A stretch of 64,000 nucleotides of DNA from Guyanagaster necrorhizus (GCF_019112545.1 NW_025064913.1:379580-443579), one strand, 5' to 3'. Shown: positions 35,906 through 48,776, numbered from the stretch's first letter. Notes: generated by a model from the letters alone, not told the origin. Numbers and translations: made by a program.

Positions 35906-37637
35906 TTACTTTCGACTCACCACCTGCACCACAGATCGCCCCACATACCTCGGCTCCTTCACCTCATACATGTACCTCCTCTTAAACGCCACACCCCATA
36001 CCGTAACACCTCGCTCGTACACTCCCAATCGTTCTACCTGTCCTCCTCCATCTGTTCCCTTAATGACATCATAAGTCCCCTCCTGCTTTAAATGATTCCT
36101 ACACCTCTCCCTAGCCCATCTCACGTTAACCTGGCTCAACCCAGGAATATGCCTCACCACGCCCACAGCCGTATCCCTCATCTTCTCCCTCTCCCCATAC
36201 CGGTGTCCCTTTGTCACCGAGAACGTCTTTAACTCAGGAAGCAGCCCCAGCATCGCGGAGAGATGTCTCACCCGGAACGCCGTCGTACACATGAAATGAA
36301 ACTCTACCAGCTTGCGGCAAGAGAGCAGGATGGGCCGGACGAATTCGCAGTCGGATAAGGGCGCGTCATCGGGGATGTGCATCCAGATGTCAAGGGAGGT
36401 GAGAGACGTGAGCGTCCGGAGGATAGGGCAGATCATGGGCATCCGCGAGTCGTAAAGCGGTTCGCACGTAAGATCGAGGGACGTAATGCTCTCCGGATGA
36501 GGAAGCTCCGCTAGCTGTTGGTAGATCCCGACGTACGTCGATAACTTTGGCAGAGCATCAGAGCCAAGGTATGTCGGTACGTTATCCGGGGAGAGCCACT
36601 GTTTAAAGTTCCATGCAAACCGGACGTAGTTCAACGTAGAGTGGCTGGAAAGGAAATTCCCAAATGCAACGTCGTTTGGTGGACTGAGGGTAAAGTCATC
36701 TTGGTACCCGAACGAACCGAGTGTGAGGGTCGCAAGTTTCGGCCAGGTACCCGTCGTAACGGGAGAGACATCAAATAGCCGCGCGGAAGTCGAAAAGCTA
36801 CAGAGTGAGAGCTCCTCGAGGTCGGGAGTGTTATTCAACAGCATATTCCACATCCTCTCTGGGAGCGCTTCCATTGATGGGAACAGCTCGGATCCACCTA
36901 GACCGTGCCTAACCGTCAACGAAAAGCTCTTTAAATTCCTGAAAGAGAAGAGTTCGCTTTCTGGGTCTAAGGGTAGATGCCCGACATTGCTGTATACCGT
37001 TCGTAACTGCGGACACCTAAGGGAGAAAAAGACATAAGGAAATGTCACGGAAAACGTCACTCAGACTCACGAAAGCCGCAGCGTCCGCCAGAGAGAATCC
37101 TTCGGCATTTCCAGCCCGTCCCAGTCAAACGTATGCATGATCACCAGGGATTGCGCAATGCTCTCCACTGCACTCGCAACCCAATCTTCATCTATCCGTT
37201 CATCTGGCCTTGGCCACGCAAGGTAGTAATTCGGCCGCACCGCAAGTTTGTGGATATAGCGACAAACCTCAGGGCGCCGTTGGAGCATCCTGAGTGTCTT
37301 GCGACACGTCCTGCTCGAGGTGAGAACGACAGTGTCATAGAGCGCCGGCATGAGAAGCGCGCGCAGATAAGATGACTACGGTCGTCGTCAAGTTAGTGGC
37401 GAGGACGAACATCGTAAAAAACACACGTACAGTCAAGCTCAGATTGAGCAGATCATCCCTCCATAGCAGGTTTGCAATTTCGAGGATGATGTCTGCTGGA
37501 AGCGTGCCGATGGCTTGAGGTGCTGATATCGTTAATGGGGCGTGGGAACGAGAGAGAATAGGGACTTGAAGTAGTATATTGAGGCTCCGTCGACGTAGGG
37601 ACTTGGGTTGTTGCTCGAGGGACATTGAGGAAGGCAA
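35906..37637 (-). CDS. F-box / leucine-rich-repeat type protein
   Basis: Predicted substrate adaptor of an SCF ubiquitin ligase, 540 aa. Exons are 37637-37431, 37375-37071 and 37016-35906, with 54-55 bp introns and consistent phases. The F-box is IGTLPADIILEIANLLW, continuing LSLTSSYLRALLMPALYDTVVL across intron 1. The remainder has irregular leucine-rich strands (for example LRTVYSNVGHLPLD, DLEELSLCSF, LTSLDIWMHIP, LVEFHFMC), as in mushroom F-box proteins that rarely score as canonical LRRs. It lies about 0.3 kb beyond the end of the hydrolase, in convergent orientation. Such proteins form large lineage-specific families; the target is unknown. Confidence 0.82.
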
Positions 37638-39239
37638 TGAAACGCTTTTACCATCGCCTATATGGTGGTGAAAGGAAAAGGGGCCAAGTCAATCGGCAAG
37701 TGCCGAGGCCAATGAACGGCCCGCATCAAATGCTTAAAATAGGGATGACTTTATCATCATAGCAGTTGCTGTTGAGAATTTTCAGTGTGAAAGAATGGAT
37801 ACAGGGAAAGAACACGCACATTCCGTCACTACAGACACATCCATCCACACTCGTGCTGGAAATTTCTGCGTCCTGGAGCATCGCAGACAGTATCTTTGCA
37901 CCGTCCGTAGGGAATGTGAGGAGAGATACCATACCATTAACCAGGTATGAGGAGATCCTTTTCCGGATACACGTAACTCCCGCCATGTAACACTTCGGAA
38001 AGTAAGGATCACTTTTTGTTCATTGGATGGACAGCTGTTCACAAGGTCCGGTCAGCAGTAATCGTCGATAACAATCAGTGGCGGTCACCTGCTAGAGCGA
38101 TTTTGCAGCAACAACTCACAGGATCAATCATGCCCCTCGGACTGGTCTATCCATTTCAGCGTGGAAAATCCGAATATCCTTCACACATCAATACAGCAGA
38201 ACTCCAGAAAGTTTATCATGATCTTTGCGATTGGCAGATGTTGGCAGAGCGGTGGATGCAACCGATTAGTATCACCAGAAAGACGGGCTTTCAAATTAAA
38301 TCCCACGGATACAGGCGCCTACTGACAGCAACGCGCCAAGATTTGATTATTTCGTCTTCTTCTACACGGTGCTGTTCGCTAATGCTGTGCGAGAATTTAT
38401 TGAGCTGAGCCAGAATTAAGGAAGATAAACACGACTTACCTTTTCGGCAGAAAATAAGAAGCCTTCTAGATAATAGCAACGTACTCAGAGCGACTCGGAC
38501 ACAGCGTGGTTTAGAGGATAACGGACTGTAACATCTTCAACAGGGAGTAATCAATCCTAGCGAGTAAGGGCGGCCAATTACTTGACACAGTTGCCATCAC
38601 TTCCTGACGCGACATGACACGCAAAACTAGGCTGTATGTGTATTTTTACGGCACACTAGAGACACCGTAAATCATAGAAACGTGGGAAAAACAAATAATC
38701 GCGTACCTCGATGAGCCACGGCAAATAAAAGCTTCCTATATGCGACTCGTTCTTCCCATATCATCCGAAACTTGTTACCAGACTGTGCGGCGTAGGAATT
38801 AACACAGCGAGGATGATGGTGGCGGCTGGTGGTGGATGTAAAAAAAAAAAAAGCAAGTGCAGCCGTCGCAATCAGTGACTCTGATCAACTCGACAACTAT
38901 TAAAAATAGACCTACTGCCTTCGTTGTCGACAACACCCATTTGAACCGGCTGTACGTGCTGAGCGCTCCCACAAAAAGCTGCGTACATCGTGCAATTCAT
39001 AATGAAGATGCTCCTCTTGAACTGGATCCTTGTGTGTGTATTACAGTGTATACTGTTTCCTCTTAAATGGCAAGCTGAGTCTGCAGTGTTCTCTGAGTTC
39101 TCTGAGTATTATCATCAAAGTTTTAAACAAAAAAAGTCCTGAATGCTTGATATAAATGGTACAGTATCCCTTGTTCATTCTTCTCCCATCTCTTTTACTC
39201 ATGCCCAAGGCCACTTGCATGTGAGACTGACTTCTTACC
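37638..39239. other. interval without a recognised gene
   Basis: Open stretches at 38016-38408 (plus, 130 aa) and 37726-37986 (minus, 86 aa) have no motif I recognise. A poly-A run of 13 lies near 38839-38851. Nothing else is supported. Confidence 0.4.
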
Positions 39240-39830
39240 TTCACCTGCAACTGAATATTACAGCCATAGTGAAAGAAAGGCTAGGAATGGGGTAATGCTT
39301 ACAAATCCTAACACATAGTGCTTTTGGCCATGCAGAAACCTCACTGAGTCCACCAGGAGACTGCACTGTGCTGTGCCTTACTCATTGGCATATGACAATG
39401 GCCATTAATGCATGGAAGAAACTGTACATCATCACAGTCATCACCAGACTAGCAGCAGCACAAGGAATAATCACTGCAATGACCACATACTGGACAGGTA
39501 ATGGTGTGCCTGCTGCATCAAGGTATTATTGCTATTGGGACATGCTTCAGACATGACAGAACTGAACCATATGTGTCTGTAGGGCTAAGACTTTTCCATA
39601 CAGCATTTAAGCAAGTAGTTTACACCCTGTAACCCTAGTCTTGAGCTAAGGTTTAATACAACTGACTAAACTCTTTGGCTCCCACTGTGATGCTTATCTC
39701 AAGACACCCCCTCCCTTTATATCTCTTTGCTTATCTCCCAAACCTTTCTCTTTTCTTCAGTTAGAGTCAGACCCTGGTGGCAGTCTTAGGAATTGTTATT
39801 GTTTGGTCATCACCTGACATCTTCCTGGAA
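39240..39830 (+). mobile_element. possible LTR-retrotransposon remnant
   Basis: A purine tract GGAATGGGGTAA at 39284-39295, directly followed by TGCTTACAAATCC, copies the arrangement at the Gypsy 3' end (GGGGGTAA then TGTTAT). Further on, ACACCCTGTAACCC and CTTGAGCTAAGGTTTAATAC near 39618-39660 resemble the transcribed part of the Gypsy LTR (CAGCTTTGAGCTAAAGTTTA). The far end and any partner LTR were not found. It could be a 3' LTR of a related, older element. Confidence 0.35.
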
Positions 39831-39944
39831 GATAGTCATTGCTTCTTCATGGCCACTGCCCAGTGACTTTACCCTTTGTTCAAAGAATAAAAATCAACTC
39901 AGACTTTGAGGCAAAAGAAGCAAGATCAAGTTTTCCCAACTTAT

Positions 39945-39995
39945 GTGCCTTCTTGGATTTGAACCAAGGATCATTACAATTTGTCCCAAAGAGCC
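39945..39995 (-). repeat. short tRNA-like sequence
   Basis: Minus strand: perfect T-arm CTTGG/CCAAG with loop TTCAAAT, and an A-box-like TTTGGGACAAATTGTAA upstream. Only 51 nt; the acceptor strands pair partly. Confidence 0.5.
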
Positions 39996-40172
39996 ATTGT
40001 CTGGTGCTGAAAAGACTGCAATCATCCCATTTCAAGCCAACTATCTGAATCCTGGTATTCCAGACAAAAGGAACTCAGCAGGCTCAGAGAATATGCCCTG
40101 GTCACTGTCCTTTTTGAAGCGTAACAAGCAATCTGGATTTCAAAAAATCGGAGATATTTGGATTTAGTATAT

Positions 40173-40227
40173 GGCCCACCACAGAATCGAACTGAGGATC
40201 GTGATATTACAATTGCACCAAAGGGCC
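40173..40227 (-). repeat. short tRNA-like sequence
   Basis: Minus strand: acceptor-like GGCCCTT with GTGGGCC (five Watson-Crick pairs plus a wobble), A-box-like TTTGGTGCAATTGTAA, and a T-loop TTCGATT with stem CTCAG/CTGTG. 55 nt, too short for a cloverleaf with an anticodon arm. Confidence 0.55.
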
Positions 40228-40377
40228 CATACTAACAGTGAGTGTAAGGAGTAGACAATGGGAACTCGACTCTATGGCCAGTGTCTATGAATGGCAAAGG
40301 GAAAGGGCCACCTGAGAATAGCTGTATTTTAGTGAGGCATCAAAAGGTATTGTGGAAGTATTCAACGAGCCCTTATA

Positions 40378-40438
40378 GGCACCCCTCAGAATCGAACCAA
40401 GGATCAGGCACTCAGATTACGATTATACCAAATGGTCC
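40378..40438 (-). repeat. short tRNA-like sequence
   Basis: Minus strand: TTTGGTATAATCGTAA, then T-arm CTTGG/CTGAG around TTCGATT. 61 nt; acceptor pairing is weak. Confidence 0.5.
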
Positions 40439-40779
40439 TTGCTGATTGAAGCACATCTTAGTTCTCGAACAGGCAAGGTCCATCCGAGATCAGCAGTGCT
40501 TTCTTTTCCTACATCAGAAGAATCTCAGTATTTACCATCCCACATCTCGCTATCTCTTTTCACTCGTTGTCATCAGTCGTCGCTGGAGTTACTGATGACT
40601 AAGAATGCGTGCTAGTTTGTGATCAGCTCCTTATCCAGACGTGAGGATTGGACCGCGCGCTAGGAGAAAGATAGTACGCACCTAGAGAGTCATACGTGAC
40701 CACTCTGATAACGACCAGCGATTCTCATGGGGGCAGCGTCCATTGGTCCGACAAATGAACCAAAGCTAGTTCAGTTTTC

Positions 40780-43700
40780 TCAACAGCGGGAAGACAGTAA
40801 GTTCCAGTGGCTCGAAGCCATTGAACTGGACGTCTCATGAATGTATCTGGAGAATATTATGAGAAGAAAAAAAAACAAGGAATAATAGACATTAGATGAC
40901 GCAACCCATACAATTCCTCCCAGCCTCTCCGAACGCGAATTAGAGAAAGAACTTGATACGCCTTCGCGCTTGCTGCCCGAGCCAGATGATGGAAAGCAAG
41001 TCTTCGTATCCAAATAAGTCTTTAACTTCCTTCGCACGTGTAGCAGTTTTGCAAGATATACAAGGGCGTACTCTTTCAAAGCCACCTGGTAGGGTACCTA
41101 AGATTTGTCCGGAATTCCGATTGCAGAAAGCCCAAGCGAACACGATGCGAGAAAGAGTATTGATCCCCAAGTCCCCGACGAAAACCAAGCACACATCCAG
41201 TCCGTGGTCCGAAAGGCAGGAGCCCAAAGTCCAAGTTGGCTGCGTCAGTCTGCAGAGCTTGGAGGTACTTCCTACTCCGGCTATTTATGCGAGGGAGTTG
41301 GGGCTCGCGAGTGCTCAAGAGTCCAGAATGAGGAAAACTTCGACTCTCGTTCGTCCGAGGGCAAACCCGGGGTACATACGCAACGTTGTACTTGAAAGCA
41401 CATACGGAGCGGCACGACCTGCGAATTCCTGGATGAATGTTGGTTCTGTTTGCAAGGATGCTACATCAACTCACGCGTCATCGACGGTGAGCTCTTCAGA
41501 GCCCCAAGTCCATCAGAGCACGTGTGTATGGTTGATAAGGATGACGGAAGCATTTGGACGCTGTAACTGACATATTCGCCCACCGTGGATTCTGTTTTGT
41601 CCAGCGTCGGAAGACCTAGAGAAACGTGTCATGACAGGCTGTAAAGAATGACTGGACAAATGACGCACCGAGAAATCACGTTACAGATGGTCTTGCTCGA
41701 TCTCCGCTCTTTGGGTCCAGCACAGGGGTTAGGAACGCACACCGAAATCCTAGGGGAAGTGTCATTGGCTTTTATGGTTCCTTCGCATGACCAGGCCTTC
41801 ACAAGTACCTTCGGCAACTGTCATTGCATTGGGCCGTCATCGCTGAGTCTATATAGTGGACTTTACAGCTCTCTGCTAAAAGCATTGTCTCGAAGCCTGA
41901 AGAAAGCTTAAGAGAGGATGGAAATGGAGATTGCACAACGACGCACGGATCTTTTTTTTTTCATGATTAATGGTACCATTATCGTCATCCAGCCAACAAA
42001 TTGACGCTTTGCATTCTCGTCAACGCCAAGATGGAAGGGCCCAGGAGAAGGAGACGGATCCACGGAAACCAGAATGGTTTCGAGCCAGTATGTGGCGAGG
42101 AACCATTCTAGCTCTTCAACGCCGCCGTCGTCTGGAGGGGAGGAACAATGAGCCTCAAAGGTAGTAATGTTGAGCGGGATGGGATTATTCGTGAACGTCG
42201 GGAGCAAGGAAGGCCGTGACTATGTGACGCCATACGGACCTCCCGAGTCGTCTCATCATCTTCCCTTCTTCCCACCACGACAGCAGAGCTCGTCACTGCC
42301 ACTCCTTACTATGTCAAGAACGACCTCAGTAATTCTTACCCCAGTGCGCCTGCTACCGATTGGAAGGATGGTTCGTGGAGTGTGCACCCGATACGTACCG
42401 ATGTAATGAATCTTGCTCATGGTCCTAGGGAATTATCAACGGTCGGTGCGATACCATCATCATTATTGCAAGAAACTGAATAGAAAGGATAGCTACAACC
42501 TCGGCTTCACTGTTGGATGTTGCTTGCAATTCTTCCTGTTGTTAGACCAAGATTATCTCCTGAACAACCATTTCAGCAAGGAGGACTGAGCCAGCTCAGG
42601 TATCTAGTGATCATGGTGGAGAGTTATCCTCTGATGTCAGAGAGGTTGGTTCTAGCTGGTGCTGGTGATGAAGCTGAGGCGGAGGGTGGGAACGGTTTGG
42701 TATCATCGTCGTCAACCCCGATGGGCCGACGGATGCTGTATTGTCGTATACAATGTTCGTGTGTTCATCGCGACCGGCGCTATGGTTCTGGCTCCTCTCA
42801 TCCCTCTTGCCACGCATGAAATCCGCCCAGTCATTGGGCTCGTTGTATGGGTCGTGGTGTATGGTGCGCCAGAGTGGCGTTCGTTCCTCCGACGCCTTCC
42901 TATCATCATAGCGGGGCTTGCCAAGGAGGGTCAAGGGTCGGCGCGTCGTCTGGAGCCTCTCCTGGAATATATGGATCATCATTCGAGATCGAGAGTGTAC
43001 GCCGGTGCACATCGAATGGATGGATAGGTGGCGTGTCGCTCGTTAGGATATCAATCTCGTTCCTCCAGGCCGTCACCTGTTCGACGACCCTCAGATGGTT
43101 TCCCTGCTACCCATGAGTTCCCAAGTTTCTGTACCAGTGAATGAGTGCTCACCAAAATCTCTCCTTCACAAGCTAACAGCATCTTAGCCGGCTCATTTAG
43201 CGGAGTCCCCATGGCCATATTCCTAAAGGCTACAGTGTTTTCCATTCCGAAGACGCTGATCTGCGATGTGGCGATTAGTAGAAACTCCTCCATATTTGCG
43301 ATCGTGGCTCACAAGAACGTACGTCCAGTTCCTAATCTCAGACACTGGCACCTCTGAGTCCTCCATGTTGCGAGATGAGTTCATATTGGAATCTGGCAGG
43401 TTGACTTTCGATTCGCGGTCGTTGTACAGATTACAAATCACGAGCCCTGAAGACATGAGCCCTTGTTTTGTTTTCAGACAGCTAGCAAACCACAGCGGGT
43501 ACGTCTTTCTTTTTCCCATCGAGTTCTCGGATTGAGCGCCCTCTTTTAGTTTGACATCAATCATTGCTTGGTGCAAGTATGATAAATTCTGCTTGTGGTC
43601 GATTTACCTCACTTGTCCTTGGCTGTGACTTACCACCGGGATATCTAATACAGATAGGATCGTCCTCCTTCTTGATATTTCGCCAAGTGTCGGTCTTCGT

Positions 43701-45130
43701 GGTCTTCTCATACTGGGACGCGAACCCTAATTATTAGCTGGTCAAGCGAAACTCCGCTACCGACCTAGTGTCTTATCCTGTGGCGCAGCATCAACCTCGC
43801 TTTACACGTCGGCCGCAATGGACCAAGGTACACGTTTAATTTGTTTCCGTTCTTCCGATATGTATCTAAAGGGTATATGCAGGGTTTCTGGCTTTCATTT
43901 GCACGGAGCAAACAAATCTCTCGCGAAGGCATACTCGGTGCGTTACCTTTGGCTCTGCAGGATGAATCTTATGGACGATGCAAGAAAGACGAATTCATGG
44001 CTCTACATTGCCAACGATATCACCCATTGCCATGCTTGGGTTTTGCTCGATGTCGTAGCGCGACGATCCTTATGGCGTCGTCCATGCGGGACATGCGTGT
44101 TGGAAGGAAAAGGGGCCGGTACGTAACTGTTTTATATCTTCGCAGACCGCGAATCTCATTCAAGACTGGCCTCTAGGGTGCGACGATCTCAAAGACGTCT
44201 CTCCGCCAATCAAAGGGGATGAAGACCTTTGAAAAACGAAGAGGAAAAGATGCCTTAGCGGTTAGTAGAGGCGTGGCCATTCTTCCGTTTCTACAATCTA
44301 CTACACCACTTGGTCTTGGGACTTTGACCTTCTGCTGCCTCGGATCCCCTCGATACTATCCGACATGCCAGTGATCGTCGCAAGAAAGTGCTACATACAT
44401 CCCAATATCGAAGCCTTTTTAAAGAACGAAGACCATCATGCAGACTTCACCTGAGTGATGCCTTCACCCTTGATGAATGGTTGGAGGCATTTCTCTATGG
44501 AGGTTTCGACCGTTTGGTTGAAGAGCGGGCGCGAAACCCGCTCCAGAAGACCTATGCGCGTCTTTTGTTATCACTCCCACCGCTCGCTACCGAAAAGTAC
44601 TCGAAAATCGCCTTGAATGATTTCACAGGAGCTGTGCTTTGCTCTACTCTCAGGTGTAGCAGCGGTGGATATCTATCGGGCAGTGTAACACGCTAGTTGG
44701 AGGGACCTGCAGATATGTACGTTCATTTTCTTCTTTTCTCTTTCTGTCTCTCAATCTTATGGCTGCATAGTCCTCGTTCGGATAATAATATCTCCTGCCA
44801 GCATCTACAACGATCGACTCGGCTATGAAAAAACCATACAATTCGATGGGCATTGTGACCAATAAGCCGTCGATTTCTATGTCACAGCCGCCAGCAACAG
44901 CCGGAATCGCTACTTCTCGCTTCAACTTCCACCATCGACCGGTACAAACACGAACACAAACACGATCGACGCTCTACCTACAAAGTCAGCCGTACTCAAC
45001 CCTTTCACGTGTTTGCTCCCGAGTCTACCTAGCCAAGAATAATCAACCTATCTGCTACATAATGCGTCTCGTAAGTTCACTTTTGGTTCTATGGATTTGT
45101 TTCATGTGTTCACCCCAATAACACAGAAGA
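40780..45130. repeat. duplicated block, copy A
   Basis: Closely similar, in the same orientation, to 55118-60850 (copy B), and over 41370-43480 also to 62100-63880 (copy C). Matching landmarks include GAAGCCATTGAACTGGACG (40815 and 55129) and CACCTGGTAGGGTACC (41083 and 55400). GTGGCGCAGCATCAACCTCG (43780 and 58162) also matches. Similarity weakens after 44.2 kb but returns near 44.28-44.42 and 44.9 kb. Neither copy has clear terminal repeats, so this looks like segmental duplication more than a single transposon. Confidence 0.75.
41910..43576 (-). pseudogene. unrecognised gene family of the duplicated block, copy A
   Basis: The minus strand keeps the same peptides in the copies: LVICNLYNDRESKVNLP, ATSQISVFGMENTVAF, LACEGEILVSTHSLVQKLG, YIPGEAPDDAP, LWRTIHHDPYNEPNDWADF and GGVEELEWFLATYWLETILV. 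The segments lie in changing frames, so either introns or frameshifts separate them. No known domain is recognised. The strand choice rests on coherence of the peptides across copies; the opposite strand also has open stretches. Confidence 0.35.
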
Positions 45131-46716
45131 GTAGTCCGCCAACGTGTAATACGTACCCAAGATGAATTCAGAGGCTCAATTGAAGGCTAAGCGAAGGTGA
45201 GATCCAGAGAGAGAGTACAAGTTCGCATTGAAAACCAAGCGCACAGCCGGTCCCTGGTAGGAGATCAACGTCCGAGTTGGCTACGTCAGTCTGCAGTGCT
45301 TGGAGGCTCCTTCCCAGAACATTTGGCGGAGGAAGCTGAGAAATGCTATATTTGTCTGGCCTTGGTCTAGTGTTTCTCCTAGCTTTACTTGGTTGACGCT
45401 ATACAAATGTCCCAAAATTTCATTTGTCCCGCTTGCTGCCCTTGTCAAGGAGAAACTTTCGACGCCTGGTCACCCAATGCGTCCAAGTTTACCGTCTGTA
45501 TTTTCTGGATCGAGGCGAAATGGTATCTACGTGGTCACGATACACTTCGGACCGGAATCCTGTTTGCTCTCTCCTCAATCTTTTATGAGCATTTTGGACG
45601 CCAACTTCCTCGCCAACCGGTTATGGAGTCAGAATCTACTCAAGTCCGTCCTGAATCTGTCATCAGCCAGAACGGTCGATGAGCACCTCAGGAAAACGTC
45701 TCTCGATAGTGTTCTATTGATGCCTCGTAACCGGTAACCAACCGCTTCTTTAGGCTGCTGGATAGACGTGGAGAGTGGATACGGACGACTGACTGGGTGA
45801 GTTTCGCCACAACTAATCCAGCCGTTACGTTCTCATGCGTGTGGCCTTGAGCTCGAGCTTGAGGGCGTAAAAACACCAGGCACGGCTGGTATCCTCTAGG
45901 TACGTCATATACTGAATCTACGGGATATGCGATAACACGTATGATACAAGGACTCTCCAATGGTACGCCCTTTGACGACGATCCCGGACACTGGCATCAA
46001 TATTATCGTTCCATCCGTCACTGTCATCGATCTCAATAATGGGGGTCACTTCAGTGGCTGCCCATCTCACGAGCGTCTTTTATACCACACCACGTTGTAT
46101 CTTTCCTACGGGCGATGAGCATATTGGGTTCCCACTGGCAGGATGTGAGTGGTGGTGTTGGCATGGCGACTCGATGGAAGGACCAAGGTTGTTATCTATA
46201 CTGGGCTGATGCATGGACGCACGCGAGCTCTTCTGCGATGGAGAACAGTTGCGTCGGTAACTTGAGTGAAGATACACACTCTGTGCATCTCGCCTTAACT
46301 GACTGATGGGCATAGCAAGAATGCTTCGGTTTCCGTCGTCATTCGTCCCGAAGGAGATAAAGTCGACCTCTTGCCCACCCGCAGTCCGTCACTCGATGTC
46401 TCTGAAACCCTCTATCTCACACTCTGAACATGTAGCTGGGGGATATTGCATTTGTTTAGGCACAACCTTGGCGGGTAAAGAGGAGCTCATGACGGAGGGA
46501 TACGCCCTCGCTTACAGAAGTCGTCAATGTTATTGCACCCCTCTCTCATACCTGGAAGGATATACTGTCTCAATAATCACTCTATCTTCACTGGTACACC
46601 CGAAAAGTACGAGATACGAATGTCGAGAAATGCCTCTACCTATGTAGTGTTCCGCTTGTGCCCTCTTTCTTTATTTGATGATCACCGACAAAAAAATGAA
46701 CCAGATCCTGAGCAGA
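45131..46716. other. repeat-rich stretch with a partial extra copy of the block
   Basis: At 45225-45330 the sequence repeats part of 41180-41280 (AAAACCAAGC, then GTTGGCTACGTCAGTCTGCA, then CTTGGAGG), a fragment of a further block copy. The rest, to 46.7 kb, shows open stretches of up to 145 aa with no recognised motif. Confidence 0.4.
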
Positions 46717-46774
46717 GAGACGATCTCAGATTCGAACCAAGATCTCCGATAGATTACGGTTACACCAAAGTCCC
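46717..46774 (-). repeat. short tRNA-like sequence
   Basis: Minus strand: acceptor-like GGGAC/GTCTC, A-box-like TTTGGTGTAACCGTAA, and T-arm CTTGG/CTGAG around TTCGAAT. 58 nt. Confidence 0.5.
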
Positions 46775-46842
46775 TACAACACTCGTAAATATAGTGGGGA
46801 TGTCGAGTCTCCTCACAAAACTAAACCTAGCTGTAAACTTGT

Positions 46843-46904
46843 GGCCTCTCCTGGATTCGAACCCGGAGATCGAAATACGATGGTCGCGATTGGGCCAAAG
46901 GATC
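46843..46904 (-). repeat. short tRNA-like sequence
   Basis: Minus strand: GATCCTT and AGAGGCC can pair at five of seven positions; TTTGGCCCAATCGCGA and a T-arm CCGGG/CCAGG around TTCGAAT follow. 62 nt. Confidence 0.55.
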
Positions 46905-47474
46905 TTTACTATCAATGACCGATCAGATCCCCCCAAACCAGAAAGTGTCAATCCAAAAGCCTGATGTGGCTCGTCTCCTCAAATTTAAGATTCTACCCCG
47001 GAAATTAGGTAGAAGATGATTTGAATGTCATATATTCATACCTGAATTATGCCAAGTTTCAGATTTTTCAGAAGAGCGTGAGCTGGTGCAGAATGGTTCC
47101 GAGCATGCAAGTAGTCAATTTTAGCAAGGAAGTGTCGACATCAAGTCTGATCGGTGCACCTTTGCAAAACTCTTGATTATTTTGGGGAGCACGACATATC
47201 AGATGAGTAGATGTGAATGTAACGGACACTAATAGGTACCATAGAAAAAAATTGAAGCTAAAACGGGAAAAGATTGCGGCTGCTAGAAGAAAAAAAGCAT
47301 CGAAATTGACACTCGATAGTATCGAATGCGGTGTGAATTTATTTATACTCGAACGGCGGCTGAACCGGGAAGAAGATAGTCTTCAAATGGCGAAATAGCG
47401 AACATAAGGAACCCTAGAGTTCTTCTCTCCTTGTCGAGGCTTCAGAGGCAAAAACTTTAATGCGGACCTCCAAT

Positions 47475-47537
47475 GAGCCTCCTCGGATTCAAACCAAGTA
47501 TGTGGCAGAGGATCATTATCCATTGTGCCAAAGGCCC
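47475..47537 (-). repeat. short tRNA-like sequence, best-paired minus copy
   Basis: Minus strand: a full 7-bp acceptor stem GGGCCTT with GAGGCTC (two wobbles), A-box TTTGGCACAATGGATAA, then T-arm CTTGG/CCGAG (one wobble) around TTTGAAT. 63 nt, about nine short of a normal tRNA; no anticodon arm forms between the D-like and T regions. Confidence 0.65.
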
Positions 47538-47639
47538 CTTGTCCATTTGCTACTCTTGAAGGAGAAGATGCATCTGAGAGCCACCGTTTTATGATAAAAG
47601 AGGTGTAGACCAAACAGACTATGTGCGAGATCACAATGG

Positions 47640-47698
47640 ACCACCCCTCGGATTCGAACCGAGATCATGGATTCGTATTCCAATTGAGCCAAGGGACC
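47640..47698 (-). repeat. short tRNA-like sequence
   Basis: Minus strand: CTTGGCTCAATTGGAA, then a perfect T-arm CTCGG/CCGAG around TTCGAAT. Acceptor pairing is only partial. 59 nt. Confidence 0.55.
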
Positions 47699-47877
47699 CT
47701 CGTATAGTTATGCTTACACTGGGGCAATAGCGTGCTGGGGCCCGTCGGATGCATAAGATCCCTGGTCGTTTCGAGGTGTACAGCTATACATTCTGAAAGG
47801 TATTCATTAGCTACAAGCACAAGAAGGCGCAATGTCCGCTTACCATTCCGGCCAAAAGAATGCACATCATTTGCTGT

Positions 47878-47939
47878 AGACCCTCTGGGAATCGAACTGG
47901 AACCCATGAACTAGGATAACAACTTGTGCCCAAGGACCC
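47878..47939 (-). repeat. short tRNA-like sequence
   Basis: Minus strand: acceptor GGGTCCT with AGGGTCT pairs fully if wobbles are allowed; TTGGGCACAAGTTGTTA and a B-box GTTCGATTCC follow, but the T-stem is poor. 62 nt. Confidence 0.45.
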
Positions 47940-48030
47940 GACAAACGACAATTGGCCACCTATTCTAATGGGGATAAAAGCGCAACGATAGATAATTCTG
48001 CCAAAAATAATGCACGCATGTAGCGATGAG

Positions 48031-48082
48031 ACCTTAAAGAACCGAGGCCATGAATCGGGATTACCACTGTGCGAAAGAACCC
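48031..48082 (-). repeat. degenerate tRNA-like sequence
   Basis: Minus strand GGGTTCTTTCGCACAGTGGT, then CCTCGGTTC in the position of the B box. The T-arm 3' strand is lost. Recognised only by its place in the series. Confidence 0.35.
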
Positions 48083-48776
48083 GACGACATAAAGGACGGC
48101 CACCTGCACTCTCTAGCAAATATCAGAGAACAGGTCACCCTACGTCGGATAGCTTCTCTCCGGTACTTCTTTTTGTTAAGCCTTCTGACGTGAGCCTGAT
48201 CGACGGAGGCCGATTGCACGCAAAATGCCCGGGCCCCATAAAGGTAAAAAACATGATGGCGTTCTCCTGCCGCAAGTTTCTCCGTCGTATCTCTATTATT
48301 GAGTATGATATAATGTGAAGGGTTGTTCTTGGGAAGGAACCCTGACATAGTCATGAGGGTATGACTGGGAGTAAGTTACACAGCCGATCGGTGGTCTGGT
48401 AAAAAGGGAGGAATAACGTTCAAGCTGGCTGTGTCAAGCTTGGAGACGTTGAATCGACTGCAACGGTAAACTCGGAAAGGCACACCAAAGGTCTTTCCTC
48501 CAGAAAATTATTCAATGGGATGCGGAATTTGATGACATTGACGGTGAACGTTACAGTTTGCTCGAGGCAGGTGGTCGCTTGTATCGGAGATCTGTCAACA
48601 AGAACGTTAGCATCTCCAAGCATTCGCCTACCTCGGCAGATGAATGATTAAATCCAGTCCTAGCGTAACCAGGGAGTCTGGTGCAATGATCACGGCGACG
48701 TTGCCGCAAATCTTCCAGTTACAAACCAATGATACATGCACGTACAATCCTGCTGTACATTATCAATAATCTGTAC

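Noticed and set aside
38016..38408. 130-aa plus-strand open frame as a gene
   Set aside because: No recognised motif, no exon partners and no conserved features; chance length is plausible.
40953..41570. Plus-strand 205-aa open frame in duplicated block A
   Set aside because: Copy B breaks it early, and the composition looks like an antisense shadow; no motif recognised.
47475..47537. A true tRNA gene
   Set aside because: Acceptor and T stems pair, but there is no room for an anticodon arm; kept as tRNA-like.
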